The position numbers and the translations under genes were made by a program. A stretch of DNA of 64,000 bases from Norana najaformis. Taxonomy: Eukaryota > Annelida > Clitellata > Crassiclitellata > Hormogastridae. This document shows, one piece after another, positions 54,601 through 64,000 of the stretch (position 1 is its first letter; the number at the start of each line of letters is the position of its first letter). Under the pieces are notes generated by a model. That model did no database searches and was not told the DNA's origin. It worked only from the letters and a program-made list of their open reading frames with translations. Where the stretch lies: NCBI GenBank assembly GCA_964023275.1, contig OZ029914.1:50608530-50672529 (forward strand), written 5' to 3'.

Positions 54601-54722
54601 ATATTTAAATAGAAACACATACATACACACACACCTAAACACATGCATACACACGTACATACATAAACATACATGCATATATACATATACATACACACAT
54701 ACATACACATACATACGTACAT
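54600..54722. repeat. (ACAT)n microsatellite in the 3' flank of gene D
   Basis: ACAT, ACAC and ATAC units about 40 bases beyond the stop codon of gene D. Confidence 0.93.
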
Positions 54723-54762
54723 CTTTTGTATGATTAGAATTGAATACTCATTCTTGTACTCT

Positions 54763-56461
54763 CTACATGGGACAGAAATAAAATCGGGGAATTTGACCGT
54801 TGAGCTGATTAGTGTGAGGAGATTCCGCGTTTCTGGAAAATGTGATTGAGACTTTTCCTTTCGTGCATACAGCTTGACACGGTTGACCGTAGTGGGCGAT
54901 GTAGTCATGAGACAAAGCCTTCACCGAATGAGTAATTCCAGCTTTTATGAATATTGGTCTATCCATCGAAATTTTAAACGGAGTTGAATCTCCAGTATAT
55001 GGAACTGTAACTCTCTTCTTGAATAGAGAATTGGTCGACTGACAAATTTCGAGATCAACGTCATATCCAGCGCCATTGTATCCCGTATATAAACCAATGC
55101 CAGTCAGCAGAATGTCTTGATTAGTTGTGAAATCAATCGCATCAACAGCTGGTAATAAACCCCATTGATCAGTTACACATGTCACTGTTCGATCGATCCA
55201 GACTTCCTCACCGACTCTAGGTTCAGTTAGAAACACCATGTTGTACTCTTTCTTCGTGGTCGATAAGAAGTAGTAGATTGATTCTTTCTCCTCTGCGGTC
55301 AGCACATTCTTTCCTCCACTAATTTCAGCGAATTCAGTTAGTTCCATGAGTGGAAAGCGTATCTTGTACAGCAGATCTCCAATTATCTCTCTAATCTGTT
55401 GGTCTGTTGGATCATCTGTGGATCTCTGACGCTGAATTTGATGCTTACTCCAAGCGATACAAGTGTCGTATATGACAGCCTCCCTTACTGCAAGATTATC
55501 CATCTGAAGTATGGCTCCCAAGGTCTTTGACGATGCAGACATTATCTTTGTTCCAGTAAGAACTGCATTTGAATTAATAGCGGCCAGCTTAAGACATTTA
55601 CTCTTGAGTTCTGTGTCATCAAATAGTAAACTTTGTTCCAGAACTTGGATGACGTTCTTCACTTCGAGACTCTCCGAAAGACATTTCCCACATTCCCTGA
55701 CTAACTTTGGCAACATGTACTTCTTGGCAGCGTACATGAGAGAAGCCGCAGTTTCAACATTTATTGACACCATTTCACAATAGATGTAGCTGCAGACGCA
55801 AAATAATATATATAATAAATAAAACAAATATAATGAACAAATTAATTCGGTAACTACAGTTATATTTTCAACAGAATATATTTTGTTATACAAGTCTTAA
55901 TTCTGAAATATTATATAAACTGATCTCGCACACACGGACTTTAATAACGCCAAATGATCAATTTCTTCCTTCCTAGATCAATGAAATGTAATTTGTAGGA
56001 AGAAAGAAACGCATTTGTTTACACCCCATTTGTACATAAGCTGAGCGAGGAATTTGGAGATCCATATTGACCTACATCGGAACCTTTTGAGAGACAACTA
56101 CGACATCGTGTAGGCAATTTAACTTTCTTTAGTTCTGTTTTTGTAAATATATATCATTAGCGAAAAACTGATTATTTAATAACCTCAGCAGGTCCTTGAA
56201 GATAGCAACGTTAATATCTTCCACTCTAATCGTTGTCTCCACTCCACTCCTGCACTCAGTCATTCCGCTGGAAAACATGGCTTCGAAGACAGGACTGCGT
56301 GCGATCAACATGTACTTATGAGCCCGGATTTTGACAGTTGCGCCATATGATGGTCCCACTTCGAAGCAGACATCAGTTGCTATTTCGTTGTCCAACATGT
56401 ATCGCATGCACTCAGCCAAAGTCTTATCCAATTGCCATCCAAGTCCACCTCTAGTGGCCAT
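54763..56461 (-). CDS. BTB-BACK-PHR domain protein D (BTBD6-like), intact, two coding exons
   Basis: Exon 1 is 56,461-56,184 (278 nt) and exon 2 is 55,789-54,763 (1,027 nt), giving 434 residues. The intron of 394 bases uses GTTATT, a weak donor, and a 'TCTGCAG' acceptor, at exactly the same codon phase as gene C. Domains: BTB about 20-125 ('IRAHKYMLIARSPVFEAMF'), BACK about 130-245 ('LVRECGKCLSESLEVKNVI', 'AWSKHQIQRQRS'), PHR about 285-434 ('GIGLYTGYNGAGYDVDLEI' to 'GQIPRFYFCPM'). Predicted Cullin-3 adaptor by family. The BTB half is nearly identical to gene C, while the C-terminal PHR half differs much more, which would fit divergence of substrate binding or gene conversion of exon 1. As in gene C, 'TTATTTCAG' precedes the ATG by 3 bases. 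Confidence 0.9.
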
Positions 56462-56479
56462 GACCTGAAATAACACATA

Positions 56480-58080
56480 CCAATATATCTGTATTTACAA
56501 TGATTGTTGCAATTGTATTAATTATTCGGCTCATGTAATTTTTAATACAAACACTTAAAGTTCGATGTTTCTCCGACTAGAAGAAATGTATAGATCACGG
56601 TCTATAATGAGGCAATTGAGCCCATCTCTCACTGCATTCTGATAATTTTTTCACACTACCGATGACGCATAATGTTTGTTCTTGTCGGAATGTTACACTC
56701 GGTAATGTAATACAATGCATTGCAATCTGTTTTGTAGCCTAATGTAAATACAATGCCATGCAATGAAAATGAAAAAAATCTGTATTCTTTTGTCTAGTCC
56801 GGTGTTTTGTAGTCTAATTAATAGTCTACTGTTTTGATCTGATCTCGAGCGAAGGAACAGTTATAGAAAAATAATTAGCTCAACGAGCATCGCTTTTATA
56901 ATTTGTTTTTATGGATAGGTTTGAGATGTGATAATTCTTTTAATTCAGAATCGAGCGAAGATAGGTTTTTGGCTGGAATATAGGCTTAGATCTTTATTAA
57001 CGGTTAATCCAGTTTTAATAGATTAATAGAGATCAATCACATAGAGATTAATTCACGTAAGGCTAAAGCTCTTTGCATTGTTTAGGATGAGAGAACCAGA
57101 CTTATGAGTGAGTAATGGACATCGCAAGTTTAAACTGTAATGTAATACAATGCATTGCAATCTATTTTGTAGTCAAATGTAAGTTCAGTGTAAAGTAAGA
57201 TAATTTATTCTGGTGTTATTTATTTTGAAATCTGGAGTCTAATCATTTTTTATCTGATCTCAAGTCTAGGACCAGTCATAGAAAAAAAGCTTCTTCAACG
57301 AGCACCGTTTTAATAATTTGAATGTGTGGTTAGGGTTGAAATGTGAATATTCTTTGAATTCAGAATCGAGCGAAGATATGCTGTTCGCTAGAATATAAAT
57401 CTTTATAAAAGATTAATCCAATTTTAAAGTATGAATAAAGATTAAACCACGTAGGGTTAAAGCTCTAAGCACTAAGGGGAGAAAGCCAGACTCATTGAGT
57501 GGAAAATGGACGTCGCAAGCATAAATTTTCAAGTTTTATTGAGGATGGAAATAGTTTACTCATTTTCAATTAATATTGGACCAAGAGTGCGGAAAATACA
57601 AAAAAAAACTCAAGCATCGATATTCTCTTCGGTTAGTTCTGACGGCGCATGTACTTGAAGTGCCGTAATCGCACGATTGGGAAAATACGTGAATTAGACT
57701 AAATATGGAACGTCTGAACCAATTTTCGACATTGAAAATGATGTGCGAGATCTTTTGACCATTTTCACATACTCTGAAAAATTGAATTCATTATTACCTT
57801 TTGCGTGTTGAATCTTCCTTCCTTGAGAGTAACTCTTGTTTAGCTCCATTATCTCACAAGAATCCTAGTCTAATGCGACCGTTTTGTCTATAAATGTAGC
57901 TTCGTGCACAATTAAGTCCTCACGGATACGTTAGCCAAACGGTTATTACCTGGTACACGGATGGAATAACCCGGACAAAACTTTTCACGGCTAATTTTAA
58001 CTCGCTACTAGTTAAGACACTTATGTTTAATATGACTATTCGTAATCGTAAACTTGAGATTTCTACAGCGCCCAAAGAAA
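56480..58080. repeat. BTB 5' flank and U block, copy 5, partly duplicated in tandem
   Basis: P segment 56,480-56,830; first partial U 56,860-57,130; the end of P again at 57,135-57,230 ('aatgcattgcaatct'); then a full U 57,230-58,080. About 400 bases were therefore duplicated in tandem within the upstream region of gene D. Confidence 0.7.
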
Positions 58081-58345
58081 TCTAAGTCGCGAGAACCAGC
58101 TTATGCATAGTCGCTCAAACAGAACAAAATCGACAGCAGCTAAGGTCAGATTCGGTTCCAGATAAAAATCCGAGAATTATGTAGGTAAATGGTCATGTTT
58201 TTCTGTAGCGACCGTATGGCTTCCACCCTGCTCATTTTTCAATGAATTTATCGGGTGAGATCCTTCACCACCGCTGCCGGTTTGAACGGAGCCACGCCAT
58301 TTACTTTCGTCGTGTACGGACCGTGCTATCCCGTGCGATCCCAAA
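58060..58345. repeat. S repeat followed by inverted SINE body
   Basis: S copy at 58,060-58,190 and head-less SINE body at 58,183-58,345 (minus), the same arrangement as at 50,185-50,475. The SINE end lies about 30 bases from the broken 3' end of pseudogene E. Confidence 0.7.
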
Positions 58346-58377
58346 CACCACACAACTTAGCTAATAAACGAGAATTT

Positions 58378-59893
58378 TTGCATAAACGGAGTTGAATCTC
58401 CAGTATATGGAACTGTAACTCTCTTCTTGAATAGAGATTTCGTCGACTGACACAATTCGAGATAAACGTCATATCCAGCGCCGTTGTATACCGTATACAA
58501 ACCAACGCCAGTCAGCTGAATGTCTTGATTAGTTGTGAAATCAATCGCATCAACATTTGTTATTGAACCCCATTGATCAGTTACACATGTCACTGTTCGA
58601 TCGATCCAGACTTCCTCACCGATTCTGAGTTCAGTTGAAAACATCAATTTGGAGTCTTTCTTCCGGGTCGCTAAGAAGTAGTAGATTGATTCTTTCTCCC
58701 CTGCGGTCAGCACATTCTTTCCTCCACTAATTTCAGCGAATTCAGTTAGTTCCATGAGTGGAAAGCGTATCTTGTACAGCAGATCTCCAAGTATCTCTCT
58801 AATCTGTTGGTCTGTTGGATCATCTGTGGATCTCTGACGCTGAATTTGATGCTTAGCCCAAGCGATACAAGTGTCGTATATTACTGTCTCCTTCACTGGT
58901 AGTTTTTATCCATCTCAAGTATGGCTCCCAGGGTCTTTGATGATGCAGACATTATCTCTGTTCCAGTAATAACATCATTTGAATTATCAGCAGCCAGCTT
59001 AAGACATTTAAGACATTTACTCTTGAGTTCTGTGTCATCAAATTGTAAACTTTGTTCCAGAACTTGGATGACGTTGGTTACTTCGAGACACTCCGAGAGA
59101 AATTGTCCACATTCTCTGACTAACTTGGCAGTATGTGCTTCTTGGCAGCGTACATCAAACAAGCCGCAGTTTCAACATTTACTGACACAACTTCGCAGTA
59201 GATGTAGCTGCATTCACAAAATAATAAATTTAATAAATAAAACAAATACAATGGACTAATTAATTCGGTAACTACAGTCATATGTTCTACAGAATATATA
59301 TTGTTAAACAAGTCATAATTGTGAAATATTATATAAGCTGATGTCTTGTATCCCGCACAAGGACTTTATTAGCACCAAATGCTCACAGTGTCTTCCTTCC
59401 TAGATCAATGAGAAGTAATTTGAAAGTAGTAATTGAGAAACACATTTGGCAGCAAGCCATATGGACATAAGCTGAGCGAGGAATTTGGATATACATTTTG
59501 ATCTACATCAGAACCCCTTTTGAACGACAACTACTCCATCATGTATGCACTTCAACTTTCTTTAGTTCTGCTTTTGTAAATATATAATATTCGCGAACAA
59601 TTGAATTATGTAAAAACCTCAGAAGGCCCTTGAAGATAGCAGCGTCTATATCGCTCACTCTAATCGTTGCCTCTGCGCCACTCCTGCACTCAGTCATTCT
59701 GCTGGAGAACATGGCTTCGAAGACAGGACTGCGTGAAATCAACATGTATTTATGCGCTCGTACGTAGACGGTTGCGCCACCTGGTGGTCCCACTTCGAAG
59801 CAGACGTCAGTTGATATTTCGTTGTCCAACATGTATCGCATGCACTCAGCCAGTCTTTTCCGATTGCCATCGAATCTGAGCGTTAGTTGTCAT
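58378..59893 (-). pseudogene. BTB-BACK-PHR pseudogene E, 3'-truncated
   Basis: Exon 1 is 59,893-59,618 (276 nt, 2 short of its paralogues) because two T residues are missing after 'EKT', which shifts the frame before 'AECMRYML'. The donor is GTTTTT. Exon 2 starts at 59,207 ('YIYCEVVSVNVETAACL'). Further lesions are a 1-base loss at about 59,130 ('AAKKHILPS' then stop), an in-frame 9-base duplication giving 'KCLKCLKL' (about 59,010), and a 1-base gain near 58,907 after 'ILEMDK'. Homology stops at about 58,380, inside the PHR domain, about 60 codons before the normal end. The BACK and PHR parts are very close to gene D, so this is a recent tandem duplicate that died. Confidence 0.88.
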
Positions 59894-59899
59894 GACCTG

Positions 59900-60860
59900 A
59901 AATAACACATACTAATACACTTGTATTTGCAAGTACCGTTGTGATTGTTTTAATTATATTAATTATTCGATTGATGTTGAATATAAACACTCGAGGTTCG
60001 ATGTTTCTCCAATGAGAGCAAATGTTTAGAACACGGTCTATGCTCAGGCAGCTGAGCCTATCTCACTGCAATCTGATAATTTTCACACTGGCGATAGCGC
60101 AAAATAATTATTATTGGGATGTTACGCTCTTGTAATATAATGCAAAACATTACAAATTATTTTATAGGCTAATGTAAATTCCATGGAAAGTAATGTAATT
60201 TAGTCTAGTATAATGTATTGTAAAATCTGGTGTCTATTTATTTTTGATATGAACTCAAGTCTAGGACCAGTTATAGAAAAGAACTAACTCCACGAACACC
60301 GTTGCCTTTAATATTGATGCATGAGAATAATGATTAAGTTGAAAGTGGTCAAAAGCAGTTAGACTGTTGCATTGCGACTAGAGTTAGGCATAATTTTTTT
60401 ACTAATTGAATACTAACAATTAATTATTTAGGAACGTGGACAACTTTTCCTAAATTCTCTGCTTTAGATCTAATGCATCGAAGTAGGGACAGTGATTTGC
60501 AAAAAAAACTATAAAAACAGCCCATCAGGGTAAAAATGGATTTCCGTATTGACACATGACAATATCATGTTTCTATGGACTCATCGGATTAGCCATTTTC
60601 CATGTAGAAAAATATTATGAATTCAAGAACTGACGAGTTCTTTGCATACGCGTCCTATTATAACAAAGCAAACTTCATTCTTACAGTGATCTGTATAATT
60701 TTCTTCAATTCCCTTTGATTTTAAGATATCTCACCAGACTCTAAATTATATTGACAGGTCGGCAATTAATAAATTAAGAAAGATAACTAACATTGATTTG
60801 GTACACGGATGAAAGCCGGACACAATTTATGACGACTTATTATAGACTCACTCTAACGTT
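59900..60860. repeat. BTB 5' flank and U block, copy 6 (eroded)
   Basis: The P segment at 59,900-60,240 is clear ('gatgtttctcca', 'acacggtctatgctcaggcagctgagcc'). The U part to 60,860 is recognisable only in places ('aagtctaggaccagttatag', 'ggtacacgg'). Confidence 0.6.
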
Positions 60861-61021
60861 ACATTTCTTATAGTTATTTAGCGCAACTACAATCGTCATT
60901 CGACGCCGCTAAGCGACTGTGGCTAAAAAATTTGCTCCAAGTTTTTATGTGAAGTGGTTAATTCAGATGAAGTTGATATTGCCCGTTAAGAGGAAATCAA
61001 AAATGACAATTTTCTACTCCA

Positions 61022-61160
61022 GCTAAAAGGGTGTTTTCTCATCACACTGCCGCAGTTCAGCTCTTAGTTCAGGGAATTCTATTCTAACTAAAGGGGTGTT
61101 TTCTGAGTCGTTCTTATCACACAGCTGCAGTGTCGCTCTTAGTTCAGGGAATTTTACACG
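61022..61160. repeat. Two-copy tandem repeat, about 70-bp unit
   Basis: 'agggtgttttct..tca.cacac.gc.gcagt' and 'gctcttagttcagggaatt' occur twice in the same order. Confidence 0.8.
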
Positions 61161-61559
61161 ATTACAAGGCAAACCAATGTGTCCTGTCTTCCTACCCAGA
61201 CAATTAAGTTCTGGGGTATGCACCACTCATGACCTGAAATATGAGCAGAAAATCCGGACAAAGTTTTGACTGTTAAATTTATGTTCATCCCTACTGGTAT
61301 CATTATTTCCTTTCACTTATAGGGCAACGCTGTCAAATGACAGTCATCATTATGCAAAGTGACCCGGTCAGGAGAAACATAAACACATATAAATTTCATG
61401 TTAGGAGAGGCTTTGACGAAAGGGAAAATCCATACATGCCGTGTAGAATTTCAAGCCAGTTTCTGGAAACACTGGATATCAATTGGAAATTGTGTATGAA
61501 AATAATACTAAACTATCCCTGAACAGTAAGAATATTATTTGGGCTTTTTCTGTGAAAAT

Positions 61560-61810
61560 TGTCTCTTTTCTGTGCATCTTCAAAAAGGGGGCTTGGCTAA
61601 TTGGTGTATTTTGGGGCTTCAGCCGCGATTGACAGCTAACGGCCTAACGCTTCCTCTAGTTAAATAATACGACCATTTGTTAGTGTGAATCACAACTACT
61701 CTGCAGAAGATGAAATTGAAACATCACAGGCCTTCAACAGAATGTTCCCGGTATTTTTCTAACAGGCATATATTAAATTAAGAGGCAACTGATGTTGGGT
61801 AGGGAATTAG
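61560..61810. repeat. Dispersed non-coding repeat shared with 22,940-23,290
   Basis: See 'ctaacggcctaacgc', 'tagttaaataat' and 'aattaagaggcaactgatg'; same order and spacing as the other copy. Confidence 0.6.
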
Positions 61811-62163
61811 AATTATTACTCTTACATTAGGCTAATTTGTATAACATTTTCAACTACAGCATGTCTAGATAAAGTTATCTAAGGATGTCATTCCATAAAC
61901 ATGATTCTGTGTTAATAAAACAAGAAACCTGACTGCCACCGTTACTGCGACTTACTTTCACGAATTTTTTATAATTAATTCACGTTTCATTGAAAATATT
62001 AATAAATCATTTCACTTCATTCGCTTTCCAAACAAGTCAACTGGCAAACTATTCTCTTGCATTCCACCCGCAACTAATTCTCTGTGCTAAGTCACTAATA
62101 TATCAGTCTGTTTTCATTGCACAGGGTCGTATGCACGACGAAGGCATGAGTTCTAGTCCCAGA
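61810..62163. other. No gene seen
   Basis: AT-rich flank to the left of the piggyBac element, with no recognisable exon or element. Confidence 0.45.
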
Positions 62164-63995
62164 CTAACCCTCATCCACATACCTGGGGTCCAAGAGGACC
62201 CCAGCCATTTTAGAATATGTGTAACTTTTGTTCCCTAGCCGATATAACAATATTATTTCAGGTAATTGTCAACCCTTCATCTAGCAACAGCTGGATGAAT
62301 TTGTAGATCAGCAAATGATTTCACAAAGGAAAAAAATTTAAATTTCATATCGGGTCCATAGAGACCTTTGGGGTCCAGTTGGACCCCACAAGTGAAAATC
62401 TATTGCAAAAACGTAAATAAAATTACTTAGGCATCAATTTTTAGAAAACGATTGAGCACATAATTGTGAAACAACTGATGCTGGGCAATTCTGTGTAAAA
62501 TGGCTCAAAGACGTGTTAGTTACGCTGTTGCTGAAGCTCTGAAGATACTACTCGATGATGACGATGGCGTTCAGAGCAACGAAGAAAGCAGCGAAGAGAT
62601 GGTTGATGAAGAAGATGAAATTGGTCACATGTCTGATGAAGAAGAAACTGGCAGTAATGACTTTGAGCTTGCTGAAGGACCTGCACTTCCTGCAGCACAA
62701 GTTCGTGGCTGAACAGCAACTCGTGGCACAGAACGTGATCGAAGTGGGCGTCACTGTGGTGCTAGATCCAGTTATTGGGACCTGCCTACTGAGGATACTG
62801 TAACTGCTCTGACAGCCCGCAGTAGTTGCATGTGGTCGATGACACATCTGGCTGTGCATAGACATGGTTCACAAGATATCATCTGTCATCCTCCCGGAAT
62901 CACTAGGGATGGAAAGGTAATGTCACCACTGGAGGCATTTCACCTGTTTATTACTCCGGTTATGCGCGATATTGTGGTTCATGAGACAAATCGAGAAACC
63001 CAGAGAGTCATCTCTCTATGGAATGCTGCCCATCCACAGACTGTCAAGAAGTGGATTAAGCTCATAACAGCCGAGATGAATGCGTTCCTGTGTCTCATTA
63101 TGCCCGCTGGAACATAAAGAGCCAAACTGGAACTTCTGTGGGACTTGTGGTCAAGCGAACGTGGACGGCCAATCTTTACTGCAACAATGTCGGTCAATCG
63201 TTTCGAGGATATATTGTATTTTCTTTGCTTTGATAACAAGGCATCTAGAGAACAGAGACGTGCAACTTATAAACTGGCTCTTATCTGGGAACTATTTGTG
63301 GCACAACTTCCAAGGCTCTACAGTCCAGGGACAGACACAACCGTGGATGAACTGCTGATGCCGGTTGGAGGAAAGTGCCTTTTTCAACAATACATATCTT
63401 GCTGTCTTCTACGCATCACGACAAGTGAGAAATGCTATCAAACGTGCTAACATACAGGGTATACCGATTAAAGTGGAAGGCAACCTTAACAGCAACGAAC
63501 TCTCCAGAAAGCGTCGTTGCCAAATCTGTTCATGCGGTGCTGACAGAAAGTTGAAATAAGAGTGCACTTTTTGCCACAGAAATGTCTGCATGGATCACTC
63601 GACACCTGTCGTTACATGCGCCGAGTGTATGTAACAGACGACTCCTAAACACGTTAACTGAAGAAGGTAGCATCTGTTAAACCAGGAATAATGCTTAGCT
63701 TGATAACTTTCTTCATTCAATTGAAATTCTCGAATTAAAATAAGCTTAAATTGAACAGTTTGCTTTGATGAGCGTTACATGTTACATTTTTTATATAACA
63801 TTTACCTGATGTGTATAATAAAATATTCTTTCTCTGACAAGTTAGGACTTACTTAATGAAAACTGTTATGTTACTATGTTTCAAGATCTTAGGCCGTTTT
63901 GATGTCGGCAGGAAGCATGCATTGTAACCGTTGGGGTCTAGACGGACCAGGCATGCAATAAGGTGACTTTCATGACCGGTGTGGATGAGGGCTAA
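62164..63995 (+). mobile_element. piggyBac-like transposon with both ends and CTAA target duplication
   Basis: CCCTCATCCACA (62,168-62,179) and its exact complement TGTGGATGAGGG (63,980-63,991) are the terminal inverted repeats, starting CCC as in piggyBac elements. CTAA is directly repeated outside both ends (62,164-62,167 and 63,992-63,995), a one-base variant of the canonical TTAA target. Palindromes with GGGGTCC/GGACCCC lie just inside the left end (62,184-62,203), at 62,369-62,388 and, degraded, near the right end (63,932-63,948). The 1.8-kb element carries a broken transposase gene. Confidence 0.85.
62500..63634 (+). pseudogene. piggyBac-like transposase, disabled and internally deleted
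   Basis: Starting at 'MAQRRVSYAVAEAL' with an acidic N-terminus, frame 1 is interrupted by TGA at 62,710-62,712 and TAA at 63,115-63,117. Otherwise it stays in register through 'PLEAFHLFITPVMRDIVVHE', 'SSERGRPIFTATMSVNRF' and 'TVDELLMPVGGKC'. The Asp in 'VDELLM' (63,346-63,348) corresponds to the first catalytic aspartate of piggyBac. Shortly after, the frame changes (about 63,390-63,400) and the sequence jumps to the C-terminus. Roughly 250 residues with the other catalytic aspartates are missing by comparison with usual piggyBac length. The end is the Cys-rich zinc domain 'RRCQICSCGADRKLK', a TAA, 'ECTFCHRNVCMDH' and 'VVTCAECM'. Non-functional, but its ends could still be mobilised by a related enzyme. 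Confidence 0.88.
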
Positions 63996-64000
63996 CTCCA

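Noticed and set aside
1-64000. CRISPR arrays, operons, rRNA genes
   Set aside because: No regularly spaced repeats with unique spacers, no rRNA motifs and no prokaryotic gene spacing; the direct repeats seen are microsatellites, minisatellites and transposons of an animal genome.

Overview
The window looks like nuclear DNA of an invertebrate animal. It is AT-rich and has spliced genes with GT/AG introns, BTB-BACK-PHR (BTBD6-type) and Mab-21-domain proteins, many 5'-truncated CR1/L2-like non-LTR retrotransposons, a tRNA-headed SINE, piggyBac, Tc1/mariner and TIR transposons, and many microsatellites. Nothing fixes the phylum; molluscs, cnidarians, sponges and invertebrate deuterostomes all remain possible. 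No bacterial, organellar or rRNA signature was seen.

The host genes belong to two families, all on the minus strand. (1) BTB-BACK-PHR adaptors: two intact two-exon genes (46,804-49,056 and 54,763-56,461), three pseudogenes (3,159-4,733; 18,823-19,806; 58,378-59,893) and three small remnants (21,495-21,860; 27,616-28,065; 52,930-53,025). (2) Two long single-exon Mab-21/cGAS-like-receptor proteins with a TPR-like C-terminal half (7,159-10,026 and 24,746-27,526). Both keep a GS motif and the three nucleotidyltransferase aspartates at identical residue numbers. The two families are interleaved by duplication: each Mab-21 gene is followed by a homologous block, and the second lies between two nearly abutting halves of a broken BTB-PHR exon.

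Layout. 1-3.1 kb: duplicated flank (matching 43.6-46.8 kb) with a SINE and a retrotransposon remnant. 3.1-10 kb: BTB pseudogene A, an inverted repeat, the first Mab-21 gene. 10-18.5 kb: retrotransposon 3' ends, a large dispersed repeat with an embedded trinucleotide array, a 60-bp minisatellite. 18.8-28.1 kb: BTB pseudogene B, BTB fragments, the second Mab-21 gene. 28-37.5 kb: nested repeats, a mariner remnant, and two 3' ends of a retrotransposon with a restriction-like endonuclease domain, each bounded by (AAT)n. 38.3-41.3 kb: a recurring upstream block carrying a near-perfect 74-bp hairpin, then a complete-looking TIR transposon with one intact 565-codon gene. 41.3-46.8 kb: repeats. 46.8-60.9 kb: the main BTB array with its conserved upstream block. 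62.2-64.0 kb: a decayed piggyBac element with both ends and a CTAA target duplication.

How it works together: the BTB-PHR proteins are expected to be Cullin-3 adaptors, and the Mab-21 proteins nucleotide-second-messenger sensors or enzymes. Their joint duplication, with intact and dead copies side by side, is what a birth-and-death multigene cluster looks like; an immune role is inference only. The strongest leads for something undescribed are the 38,970-41,321 transposon, the paired Mab-21/TPR genes, and the (AAT)n-associated endonuclease retrotransposon.
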